DNA of 7,084 bases, taken from the NCBI GenBank assembly GCA_036272735.1, contig DATAYF010000499.1:1-7084 (forward strand). The letters are read 5' to 3'. Positions 1 to 6,141 of the stretch are shown here, piece by piece. Under the pieces are notes generated by a model that made no database searches, was not told the DNA's origin, and saw nothing but the letters and a program-made list of their open reading frames with translations. Every line of letters starts with the position of its first letter. The first letter of the stretch is position 1. The translations under genes and the position numbers were made by a program. This stretch comes from DATAYF01 sp036272735. Lineage in GTDB: Bacteria; Chloroflexota; Ktedonobacteria; Ktedonobacterales; Ktedonobacteraceae.

Positions 1-1
1 C

Positions 2-250
2 ATCACGAACCTGATTACGGTCAAGCCCCGCGTGACCCCAACCGACCTGAAGGAGCAAATTGAAAAAGAGTTCACCCGCAATGCGGAGGTGGATGCCAGA
101 AACATCACGGTCGAAGTGCGTGGCAGCAAGGTCATCCTCCGAGGCAAGGTGCGTTCCTACGCAGAGAAACTGGCGGCGGCGGACGCTGCCTGGTTAGCGC
201 CAGGCGTCACCGAGGTGGAAAACCGCATTGAGGTCGATCCCACCCTCTAA
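2..250 (+). CDS. BON-domain protein, C-terminal part (cut by window edge)
   Basis: The reading frame is open from base 2 and ends at TAA 248-250; the real start lies outside the window, so the internal GTG at 32 is not taken as a start. The visible 82 residues hold one BON domain (bacterial OsmY and nodulation family), with the recurring pattern of a charged helix, a beta strand GSKVILRG, a helix VRSYAEK and a closing APGVTEVENR segment. By eye it is about two thirds identical to the third BON domain of the protein at 3399-4067, and the preceding residues ITNLITV also match that protein, so the two are paralogues and the missing part probably holds further BON domains. BON proteins are generally thought to bind phospholipid or other hydrophobic surfaces and are often stress-induced. 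The specific role is unknown. No signal peptide can be judged. Confidence 0.85.
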   Translation: MTNLITVKPRVTPTDLKEQIEKEFTRNAEVDARNITVEVRGSKVILRGKVRSYAEKLAAADAAWLAPGVTEVENRIEVDPTL

Positions 251-578
251 TTCGTGCCGACAATGTAGATGTAGTGATGGGGGCTACACCTCGTGAGCAG
301 ATCCATGGTGGATGGACGCACTTCTGTCGGCCAGGAAAATGAGTACTGGATGAACGCTTCCTACACGGAGTGAATGCAGGTGGTCGAAGCGGCAATGCGC
401 CAGTTCACAGGTCACGCAAGTTGCACATCTCTTCTGAGGAAGGGGCTTCACCACCTGTCAGTCCTTATAGAACGGCGGAGCCGGGGCAGCGTAGTGGATG
501 GGCAATGCAGTCTTAATGAGCACCAGAAGTCAGACGAGTACATCGTCCAGCAGGTAGCTGAAAGGAGGTGATCCACTG
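251..578. other. Intergenic leader, no convincing gene
   Basis: These 328 bases separate the BON gene from the stress-protein gene. I see no RNA gene and no convincing terminator. There is a weak distant inverted repeat (GCCGACA at 256-262 against TGTCGGC at 325-331) and a short hairpin ATCCA/TGGAT at 301-313. A 65-codon open frame at 374-571 ends seven bases before the next start, but it has no recognisable domain and an unremarkable composition, so I do not call it. Confidence 0.5.
562..573 (+). promoter_or_regulatory. Extended Shine-Dalgarno of the 579 gene
   Basis: AAGGAGGTGATC matches the complement of the 16S rRNA 3' end over about twelve bases, far more than the usual four to six. It ends five bases before ATG 579 and fixes that start codon. 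It suggests efficient initiation for the downstream membrane stress protein. Confidence 0.8.
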
Positions 579-1097
579 ATGGTCGCACAGATATGGCTTG
601 AAACAGCCGCTTATCCCAATCCGAAGGATGCACAGGCTACCGTTGCAGCATTGCGACGGGAAGGATTTGAGGAGCAGGAGATCTCCGTGATCTACACCGA
701 TGCGGGGCACACTATTCAGACGGGGATGGTTACCGGAGCCGCGTGGGGAGGCGTGCTCGGTGCTCTCGTCGGCTTGTTTTTTCCCCCGGCTGGCCTCTTA
801 ATGGTCGCAGGACCGATTCTGGGAGTCTTTCTCTCAGGGGTGGGGCTCGCCGCTGTTGGGGCAGTCACAGTAGCTGCGCTGGAAGGGCTTGTCGCCGCTC
901 TGGTGTACCTGGGAATGCCTCGTGAGATCGCCACGAGTCTTGGTGAGCGCGTGCAAAAAGGAGACACGCTGGTAATCGTGCATGCAACCAGCCCGGAGCG
1001 AGCAGAAGTAGCACGGGCTATTCTTGTAGATCACCATCCGCGAATCGAGGGGATGCCAGGATCCCAGGGCGTCGTTTCTGTGCCTCCCAGGGCTTGA
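579..1097 (+). CDS. YflT/general-stress-17M-like membrane protein
   Basis: This 172-aa protein has three parts. Residues 5-42 form a ferredoxin-like alpha/beta segment with a helix DAQATVAALRREGF followed by a strand EEQEISVIYT. Residues 48-111 are a Gly/Ala/Val/Leu-rich hydrophobic stretch that could make two membrane-inserted helices (around 52-75 and 76-111, with a PPAG turn). Residues 112-152 are a second soluble part with GMPREIA, a strand DTLVIVHA and a helix AEVARAIL. This order (regulatory-like fold, glycine-rich hydrophobic core, GIP/GMP followed by a helix and a strand) is typical of the general stress protein 17M/YflT group, whose biochemical function is not settled. The start is set by an unusually strong Shine-Dalgarno. 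The C-terminal tail (153-172) is poorly conserved in character. The family assignment is by pattern only. Confidence 0.75.
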   Translation: MVAQIWLETAAYPNPKDAQATVAALRREGFEEQEISVIYTDAGHTIQTGMVTGAAWGGVLGALVGLFFPPAGLLMVAGPILGVFLSGVGLAAVGAVTVAALEGLVAALVYLGMPREIATSLGERVQKGDTLVIVHATSPERAEVARAILVDHHPRIEGMPGSQGVVSVPPRA

Positions 1098-1415
1098 TAC
1101 GTCTCATGCACACCGTGTGCCCGCTCTACCACAGCGCTCTTTGTCCCACGCGATACGCAACGAGAGAAATGATAGCTATTGCAGATCTGCCAGGTAGAAG
1201 GTGGAGGTTGGTGGTGTGGGAATGTTGCACCACCAACTCCACCAGGGAAATCTGAACAATCTCCGTTTTTACGTACCGCATCTGTGAGCGTCGAAGGGAG
1301 TATATTGTGCACGATCTTTCTTTTCCTTTTTCTCGGGCCTCCATGCTCTCCGTTCTGACACGTCTTCTTTCAGATGTCTCGCTCAAACATGCCGGTCTGC
1401 CATTGGCTCTACCGG
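1098..1415. other. Gene-free region with hairpins
   Basis: No credible coding frame is seen; a 121-aa minus-strand open frame here runs into the inverted-repeat element and resembles nothing. The stretch includes a small hairpin GCACA/TGTGC at 1108-1120, a GCAGATCTGC palindrome near 1183, and the long hairpin at 1200-1243 listed separately. Confidence 0.5.
1200..1243. repeat. Long near-perfect hairpin (16-bp stem, one bulge)
   Basis: The left arm (1200-1216) contains GTTGGTGGTG, and the right arm CACCACCAACTCCACC at 1228-1243 is its reverse complement apart from one bulged G. The loop is 11 bases. It lies about 100 bases downstream of the 579-1097 stop. There is no T-tract straight after it, so it is not a textbook intrinsic terminator. 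It could be a factor-assisted terminator, an mRNA-stabilising hairpin or a repeat-element relic. Confidence 0.7.
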
Positions 1416-1532
1416 TAGTTTGTTGACTCGGGATTTTGTCTCGTTTTAAACCCATCGAATGGTGATCATCTGAGCTCAAATTGCTCAGCATATGCGCCCG
1501 AAATCGACGCGATTTCCCGAGTCAACAAACTA
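1416..1532. mobile_element. MITE-like element, IS630/Tc1-mariner type
   Basis: A perfect 18-base inverted repeat (TAGTTTGTTGACTCGGGA at 1416-1433, reverse complement at 1515-1532) bounds a 117-base unit. The outermost bases of both arms are TA, consistent with the TA target duplication of IS630/Tc1-mariner transposases. That would give a 113-bp element with 16-bp ends, GTTTGTTGACTCGGGA. Inside are two further hairpins, CTGAGC/GCTCAG at 1470-1488 and AAATCG/CGATTT at 1501-1515. It has no coding capacity. An IS630 transposase remnant starts 38 bases away at 1571. The repeat could instead be two abutting copies of one IS end, but the TA-to-TA symmetry favours a MITE. Confidence 0.65.
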
Positions 1533-1570
1533 GCGCTACAGCGGGAAGCAAAAATATTGAGCCATGAGGT

Positions 1571-2026
1571 TCACCCTTCACGAGGAACATAACCACAATG
1601 ACGGAACCAGCCGTGAGCATCTTGGGCAGTGACGGTGAGCAGCGTCTGACAGATGACTTCCTGCAATGCTTCGCGCGTGCGCGCTCCTGCCCGACGCCAA
1701 GCATTCTTTCGTTTGGAAAAGCTTTCTTCAATCGGCGAAAAGTCAGGCGAAGAGGCTGGCAAAAAGAGCAATTGGCACTTGCAAGCCTGGATCAGTTGCT
1801 CAATCTTAGCGGTTTTATGAGCAGCCAAGTTGTCTGTAACCACGATCTGCCCCGCCGTCAAACTGGGTGCAAGGATCTCGTCAAGATATGGATCTTCCGC
1901 AGGCTCGATGATGCGGCAATGATCGAGAAAGCAGGCTCGGAAGTCAGAGGCACGCTCTGCAAGCTCAGACGCTCCAGCGTCATGGTGCAGGAGGTCGATC
2001 CATGGCTCCAAGCCAGAGCCGCCTTT
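1571..2026 (-). pseudogene. IS630-family transposase, C-terminal DDE remnant
   Basis: The minus-strand frame is open from a TGA at 2027-2029 down to the stop at 1571-1573. The protein has the hallmarks of the IS630 DDE_3 catalytic domain: a strand ending in QIVVTDNLAAHK (second catalytic Asp), LLFLPASSPDFSPIEESFSK (third acidic residue, a Glu) and the closing helix through AQDAHGWFRHCGY. The N-terminal helix-turn-helix and the first catalytic Asp are missing, so this is roughly the last 40% of a normal transposase. No matching inverted repeat is visible near 2030; the break there is a truncation. The first visible residues look disordered relative to the family, hinting at a further small rearrangement. 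It is a different IS630 lineage from the element at 4067-6964. It is presumably inactive. Confidence 0.85.
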
Positions 2027-2041
2027 TCATGACCATTTCTC

Positions 2042-2689
2042 TCATTGAGGTGGGGTACGCTTCTTCTTGCGATGCTGTGCGCTCATCGTGCCTTTGGGCA
2101 CAGCACGCGACTTCTTTTTGGTTGGAGGTCCTCGCCGCCGAGAGGCAGCGGCCATCGTTGGTGCCAGAGTAGCATTGTAGGCTGCTACCCATGCCTGCAT
2201 GCCTTCTGGCGATTCCATATCAAACCCGGCTTCCTTTCCCATCAGGACAAAGGACTTGGCCATGCCACAGTTGGTTGGCACCTTCATCTCTCGCTCCAGA
2301 CGTCGGGCGGCCTGTGGCGTCAAGAGGACAAGCATCTGATTGGCTTGCGGTAACTGGTACACCCGCTGGAGAAAGCGCCAAAATGCCCGTAATTCCTGGA
2401 TGATCTCTGCTCCATCTCCCCTTTCGGCGAGCACTTTGCGCGGGAAGAGCTCATAGATGACTTCCTCCAGGTGGCTCGTGGTCATCGTTGGGGGAGTCAC
2501 GCCAGGATAGTTGATGGCATAATGGATCATCGCCCCGGCCCATCCCAGTTCGGTTCCCGTCCGGCTGATCGCTTGCCCTTCTGGCGAGGCAGCAAACTGA
2601 TCCATCAAGGCTTGTTCATAGCGCATAGCTATCTCGTCCAGATAGGTGCCCTGAGAGCCAAACACCGCTTCATTGATAGTAAATGACAT
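2042..2689 (-). CDS. Uncharacterised 215-aa protein with basic tail
   Basis: I do not recognise the family. The start chosen is ATG 2689 (MSFTINEAVF), nine bases after AGGAGG at 2699-2704; ATG 2695 (adding MK) is possible but only three bases from the Shine-Dalgarno. The body (about 1-180) is predicted mostly helical and soluble, with a segment HLEEVIYELFPRKVLAER followed by an aromatic-rich helix ELRAFWRFLQRVYQLP. That combination recalls an accessory region seen in some actinobacterial and chloroflexal hypothetical proteins, but the resemblance is weak. The last 35 residues are strongly basic (RRRGPPTKKK, then HRKKKR), suggesting nucleic-acid contact or a disordered tail. No signal peptide or membrane segment is seen. 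The stop is intact and abuts the IS630 remnant; the frame looks undamaged. Confidence 0.7.
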   Translation of the reverse strand: MSFTINEAVFGSQGTYLDEIAMRYEQALMDQFAASPEGQAISRTGTELGWAGAMIHYAINYPGVTPPTMTTSHLEEVIYELFPRKVLAERGDGAEIIQELRAFWRFLQRVYQLPQANQMLVLLTPQAARRLEREMKVPTNCGMAKSFVLMGKEAGFDMESPEGMQAWVAAYNATLAPTMAAASRRRGPPTKKKSRAVPKGTMSAQHRKKKRTPPQ

Positions 2690-2691
2690 CT

Positions 2692-2990
2692 TCATCGTCC
2701 TCCTGCCTTCGGTTCTTTGTGGATGGTTTCGACAGCCCACATCTGCTCTTCTGCTCCAGTATCTGCTTCAACCTCTTGCACCTGCTCTCCTCTCCGCACA
2801 ACAGAAAACGCCTCACTACCCGGCGAGAAGAGCCGCGCGAGAAGGAATAAATGTTGGGAATATGCTGCTTGGGCACGGCAAGCGGGTGATTTTCCTTTGA
2901 AAGCAAGACGATGATGTGCTCATCTTCTGTCACAACATAGGCTGGGATTTGATAGTGGATAATATGACAAAAAATGCAGTTTTCACTCAT
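2692..2990 (-). pseudogene. HIT-family protein, truncated/frameshifted
   Basis: The start is ATG 2988-2990 with AAGGAG upstream. Residues 1-49 match the N-terminal half of a histidine-triad (HIT) nucleotide-binding hydrolase: CIFC near the start (a zinc-type CxxC), IPAYVVTEDEHIIVLL and then VPKQHIPNIYS. Immediately after that the family pattern is lost. The frame becomes Arg/Cys-rich and no HxHxH catalytic triad appears, so the protein cannot be a working HIT hydrolase (normal length about 130-150 aa). Moving one frame around 2840 gives an acidic, natural-looking stretch (GEQVQEVEADTGAEEQ and onward) that stops at TGA 2692-2694, overlapping ATG 2695 in an ATGA. This suggests a deletion that joined the HIT N-terminus to the C-terminal end of another gene once coupled to the 2042-2689 gene. 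Confidence 0.7.
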
Positions 2991-3150
2991 TCTGTCCAGC
3001 TCCTTCCCTTTTTCCTCTGTTCATTAGATCAGCGACTGGTCAGGAAGTCCCATGGTATTCTGCAGATACGTGGAGGAAGAGTGCACGACAGAACTTCTGC
3101 TTTTCCAAAATGACGAGAATAGCCTGCAACAAAGTATTCAAATGATCTAC

Positions 3151-3190
3151 ATGATATTGCATGATATTGCATGATATTGCATGATGTTGC
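3151..3190. repeat. 10-bp tandem repeat, four copies
   Basis: The unit ATGATATTGC occurs three times exactly (3151-3180) and a fourth time with one change (ATGATGTTGC, 3181-3190). A degenerate copy precedes it at 3142-3150. The period is close to one helical turn, so each copy would present the same face of the DNA. It lies in the divergent non-coding gap between the HIT remnant (minus) and the triple-BON gene (plus). It could be replication slippage or an array of protein-binding sites. Confidence 0.85.
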
Positions 3191-3329
3191 ATGCATATTT
3201 GTATGCGAATGCCTCCTCTTTGCGGCAAAATATACCACCTCTATTGAGGAGAGTCCTCACGCCGATATCTTAAGAGTGAGGAAGAGCGCGGAAGCGAGAA
3301 GAACGCTGCTGCGCACCCAGAGCTTGAGA

Positions 3330-3353
3330 CCGCCAGGCTCATGAGCCTGGCGG
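3330..3353. promoter_or_regulatory. Perfect 24-bp palindrome upstream of the BON gene
   Basis: The half-site CCGCCAGGCTCA (3330-3341) is followed directly by its exact reverse complement, with no spacer. The centre lies about 57 bases upstream of ATG 3399. It could be an operator for a dimeric regulator or, as RNA, a stable leader hairpin with a small loop. There is no T-tract, so a terminator is unlikely. A smaller dyad, GAGGA/TCCTC, lies near 3246-3258. I do not see a clear -35/-10 pair. Confidence 0.6.
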
Positions 3354-3398
3354 AAAGTATGTGCCAACGGGCCAAGTTAAGAACAGGAGCAAGGCTAT

Positions 3399-4067
3399 AT
3401 GGCAGTGAGTATTCGGAGCGACCAAGACATCCAGCGGGACGTCCTGGATGAGTTAAAATGGGATATGCGTGTCCGGCCCAATGAAGTCGGAGTCGCAGTC
3501 AAGGATGGGATTGTCACGCTGACGGGCTGGGTCGATTCCTACATGAAAAAGATAGCGGCCGAGGACGCTGCTCTTCGTGTGCATGGCGTCAAAGCAGTCG
3601 TCAATGACATCGAGGTGCGCTTGCCCGGCTCGGCGGAACGCACCGATCTCGACCTTGCCAAAGCCGTTCTCAATGCCCTCAAATGGGACGTATTGGTTCC
3701 GGCGAGCAAACTGGAGGTGACCGTCAGCCAGGGATGGGTCACGCTCAAGGGCGAGGTCAAAGTTGGGTTCCAGAAGAAGGAGGCTGAACGGGCTATCCGC
3801 TATATAGCCGGGATCAAGGGTATTACCAATCTCATCAACGTCAGATCACAGGTCTTACCCTCCGACTTGAAACAGAGCATCGAGCGAGAACTCGTGCGCA
3901 ATGCGGAGACAGATGCTGAACATATCCAAATTGAAGTGGAGGGCAGCAAGGTCATTCTGCGGGGAACGGTCCGTTCGTATGCGGAGAAAAGGGCAGCGGA
4001 AGAAGCGGCCTGGGCAGCACCGGGCGTCAGCGAGGTCGAGAATCGGCTGATGATCTCGCTCCCCTAA
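3399..4067 (+). CDS. Triple BON-domain protein
   Basis: This 222-aa protein consists of three BON domains in a row, around residues 8-75, 82-149 and 155-220. Each has the pattern helix, strand with a G.V.L.G core (GIVTLTGWV, GWVTLKGEV, SKVILRGTV), helix, then a G(V/I)..V.N closing strand. There is no signal peptide, membrane segment or extra domain, so it is probably cytoplasmic. OsmY-type BON proteins are typically envelope-associated or stress-linked; the role here is inferred only. The start ATG 3399 has an AGGAG about nine bases upstream. Domains 1 and 2 begin with a similar D..L....L.WD motif, while domain 3 belongs to a second subtype shared with the partial protein at 2-250. The TAA stop is produced by an IS630 insertion: TA is the target and the A is the first base of the element. 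Confidence 0.9.
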   Translation: MAVSIRSDQDIQRDVLDELKWDMRVRPNEVGVAVKDGIVTLTGWVDSYMKKIAAEDAALRVHGVKAVVNDIEVRLPGSAERTDLDLAKAVLNALKWDVLVPASKLEVTVSQGWVTLKGEVKVGFQKKEAERAIRYIAGIKGITNLINVRSQVLPSDLKQSIERELVRNAETDAEHIQIEVEGSKVILRGTVRSYAEKRAAEEAAWAAPGVSEVENRLMISLP

Positions 4068-4079
4068 TGCTGCGTTCGT
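4068..4079 (+). repeat. IS630 terminal inverted repeat, left
   Basis: TGCTGCGTTCGT is an exact inverted match to 6952-6963. It lies one base inside the TA at 4065-4066 and touches the transposase stop codon (4079-4081). Confidence 0.9.
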
Positions 4080-4794
4080 TAAATTCTGTAAGAGAAGAGA
4101 CGCCGATAGTGACGATGATCCTTGGGAGGTCGTCCCCAGACCCAAGGCTTGGCGCGATGATTGAGTTGAGCGGTGGTAATGCGGGTGGCCTGTTCAATCT
4201 CCCTGGAATTGGCAAAACTCTGTCCGACGAGCGCATCACGACGAAAGAGGCGCCCACAGACCCCAACCAGCCTTCTGGGCCCGGTTGAGCCAGCACGCCC
4301 CCGTAGGAATGAAGACGTGATGCAGGCGCGGATGCCCGCCATCCAGGCCCGCGTCTGAGCACTGTTGTGGCTGGAGAGATTATCTGTGATGATGAAGATG
4401 TCGCCGCTGGGATTATCGGATTCGATGTCCTCAAGCAGAGCGATGGGGTTGGTCGAGTTTCGTGAGGCTGCGCAGCGGGTGAGCTCTTTGCCATCTCGCA
4501 CGCGCAGCGCTCCAGAGACCCACGTTTTCTCGGGCCGCGACTGTAGTCTAGCAGTGCCTTGATGCGATGTCCATCGACAGACCAACTTGGAGCGGGAGGA
4601 AAGCCACGCGCAACTACTGGTCCGAGTTCATCGGTGCAGACGGTCGTCGAGTCCTCGGGCGGCTGGGTGGAGTGGCTGACGACCGTGGTTCATATGGCGA
4701 CAAAGTCTGGATCATTGCTGGTTCCCCAGCTATGCGTGCGGCGCCAGGGCACGCCTTCGCGCAGTAAGATGGTCCGAATCTGGCTGCGTTTCAC
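4079..4794 (-). pseudogene. IS630 transposase, C-terminal half (decayed)
   Basis: Read on the minus strand, the segment begins KRSQIRTILLREGVPWRR, then HSWGTSNDPDFVA, an in-frame TGA (4690-4692), then VCTDELGPVVARGFPPAP with the first catalytic Asp (codon 4630-4632). A frameshift near 4530 moves to EKTWVSGALRVRDG and DIFIITDNLSSHNSAQTRAW (second Asp). Another near 4335-4342 is needed to reach the HPRLHHVFIPTGACWLN segment. One or more shifts near 4250-4290 separate this from a PEGW in another frame, the likely third catalytic Glu. The end LFRRDALVGQSFANSREIEQ through RLFSYRI is normal for this IS630 subgroup. At least three frameshifts and one stop make this a pseudogene. It joins the N-terminal half at 6471-6896 in frame once the IscB element is removed. 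Confidence 0.9.
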
Positions 4795-4816
4795 CAAACG
4801 GTGGCGCGGAGGCCCC

Positions 4817-4828
4817 GGCGTTCACGCC
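4817..4828 (-). repeat. Right-end subterminal hairpin overlapping iscB stop
   Basis: On the minus strand GGCG-TGAA-CGCC forms a compact GC stem 22 bases from the right boundary. The loop contains the TGA stop of iscB (4822-4824). It resembles the loop of the left-end hairpin (GTGAAA), as expected for ends recognised by the same transposase. It may also help end the iscB transcript. Confidence 0.6.
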
Positions 4829-6138
4829 TGAGGAGGAAGCGCCGCCCCTCCTTGCGAATAGGCGTAGCCGTCTTTTTGGTGCAACGGAGTACAATAGCGC
4901 GCATGAATTCCTTCGACCATGCCGAAAGGATAACCTGTGAGTTTAAAATACCCATCGCTTTTGATCGCCACGCGCCCCACGTAGGTGCCGATCTTCTTCC
5001 CTTTCGTCACCCTGGCGCGGACCAGGTCTCCGCTGCGCAAGCCCTGCACCCGGCTCGATCCTTTGGCTCGTCCAACCGGAAACCCGTGCGTATCGACGTT
5101 GACCATGCGCCTCGCTTGCCGACCCGTTGCCTTGATGATCCAGGGACGCACGTGCTGGACCTGAAGACGTGCTGGCGTCGAGCGTCCACAGCAAGCCGCA
5201 TCGATCCAGTGCCGCTTGGGGAGGTCCCGGCTCGCTCTGTTCCACTTCGTGAGGCCGCCCGAGCCGGTTTCCAGCGGCGTCCCCAGCGCCTTGAGGTGCG
5301 CGTACAGCGCCCACCTCGTGCTGTTCACCGCAGCTGCGTCTTTCAATGGCGCTTTGCGCTGGGCTTGCACTCGCGCAAGCACTTCCGGTCGATTGGCCAG
5401 GAACCCTTCGAGCGCCTGGTCGGCCTTGCGCTGATTACAGCGATGGCACGCGATCACCAGGTTCGCGATCCGGTCGCTGCCCCCGCGGCTCTGGGGGACC
5501 ACATGATCAATCTCGAGCGGGACCCCGCTGGCCTGGCAGTAGGCGCACTGATGCTCCCATTTGGCCAGCAGATACTGGCGCGCTTCGGTTCCCCACAGCG
5601 TGCCGCGCTGGTAGTCCACCCCCTCGATCGCGGAGTGTTGTAGCAGCGCCAGGTCAAAACGCACCCGTTCCAAGGAGAGCGCACCAACCGGACACCAGCG
5701 GGCAAGCCGCTTGACCCAGCTCAGCAGATGCAGCACCCGTGAGAACAACGAGGGAGCCAACCACCCCGGCTTGCGCCGACGATTCTGCCACCGCGCCGGT
5801 CGGTATCTGGTATGCCTCTGACGTCGCCCTCGACGCGTTGCGGCTCGTTTGGTGAGGCTCTCGCGGATGTTTTGACTGCGGTGGCTCAGCTCTGCCGCCC
5901 AGACTACCTCGCCAGAACGGTCGTTGACGACGGCGATCCCGCTGGTTTTGGATCCTGGGTCTAGTTTGACCCGCAGCGGCTCGACCACCGCCGCTTCCCG
6001 CTCCTCTTTGAGAATCAAGACCAGTGGGAAACGGCGCAGAATCGCGGCTCTGCGGCTCTTGAGCAGGAGACGTGCCCGAGCAGGTGTCGTGGGCATCAGT
6101 GGCCTGCGGTGCTGATCGACGACCAAAACGCGCGACAT
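4822..6138 (-). CDS. iscB: IscB RNA-guided nuclease
   Basis: IscB is the compact ancestor of Cas9: guided by omega RNA, it cuts double-stranded DNA with a RuvC and an HNH active site. This 438-aa protein has all expected parts: PLMP domain 1-50 (RRPLMP at 11-16), RuvC-I with KLDPGSKTSG (Asp60), Arg-rich bridge helix about 100-129, RuvC-II with LSLERV (Glu157), HNH about 195-240 with CAYC, EIDHVVPQSRGG (His212), Asn226 and a CHRCN zinc pair, RuvC-III with HWIDA (His310, Asp313), and a C-terminal basic domain with HGFPVGRAKG and SGDLVRA for RNA/target-adjacent-motif contact. The length is normal. The ATG at 6138 is seven bases from AAAGGA (6146-6151); ATG 6141 is the alternative. The open frame runs upstream to 6273, but that part is the RNA leader. 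No frameshift or missing catalytic residue is seen, so it is probably functional. Confidence 0.95.
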   Translation of the reverse strand: MSRVLVVDQHRRPLMPTTPARARLLLKSRRAAILRRFPLVLILKEEREAAVVEPLRVKLDPGSKTSGIAVVNDRSGEVVWAAELSHRSQNIRESLTKRAATRRGRRQRHTRYRPARWQNRRRKPGWLAPSLFSRVLHLLSWVKRLARWCPVGALSLERVRFDLALLQHSAIEGVDYQRGTLWGTEARQYLLAKWEHQCAYCQASGVPLEIDHVVPQSRGGSDRIANLVIACHRCNQRKADQALEGFLANRPEVLARVQAQRKAPLKDAAAVNSTRWALYAHLKALGTPLETGSGGLTKWNRASRDLPKRHWIDAACCGRSTPARLQVQHVRPWIIKATGRQARRMVNVDTHGFPVGRAKGSSRVQGLRSGDLVRARVTKGKKIGTYVGRVAIKSDGYFKLTGYPFGMVEGIHARYCTPLHQKDGYAYSQGGAALPPQA

Positions 6139-6141
6139 CAT

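Noticed and set aside
374..571. 65-aa open frame before the stress-protein gene
   Set aside because: It ends seven bases from the next start, but has no domain, odd composition and only a weak ribosome site; kept as non-coding leader.
1126..1491. 121-aa minus-strand open frame
   Set aside because: It crosses the MITE-like element and the 1200-1243 hairpin and resembles no protein.
1598..2032. 144-aa plus-strand open frame
   Set aside because: It is antisense to a clear IS630 DDE domain.
3151..3190. CRISPR array
   Set aside because: The repeats are 10 bp, directly abutting and have no spacers; no cas genes are present.
4801..5643. 280-aa plus-strand open frame
   Set aside because: It is antisense to iscB and Arg/Pro/His-rich, a typical shadow of a GC-rich gene.
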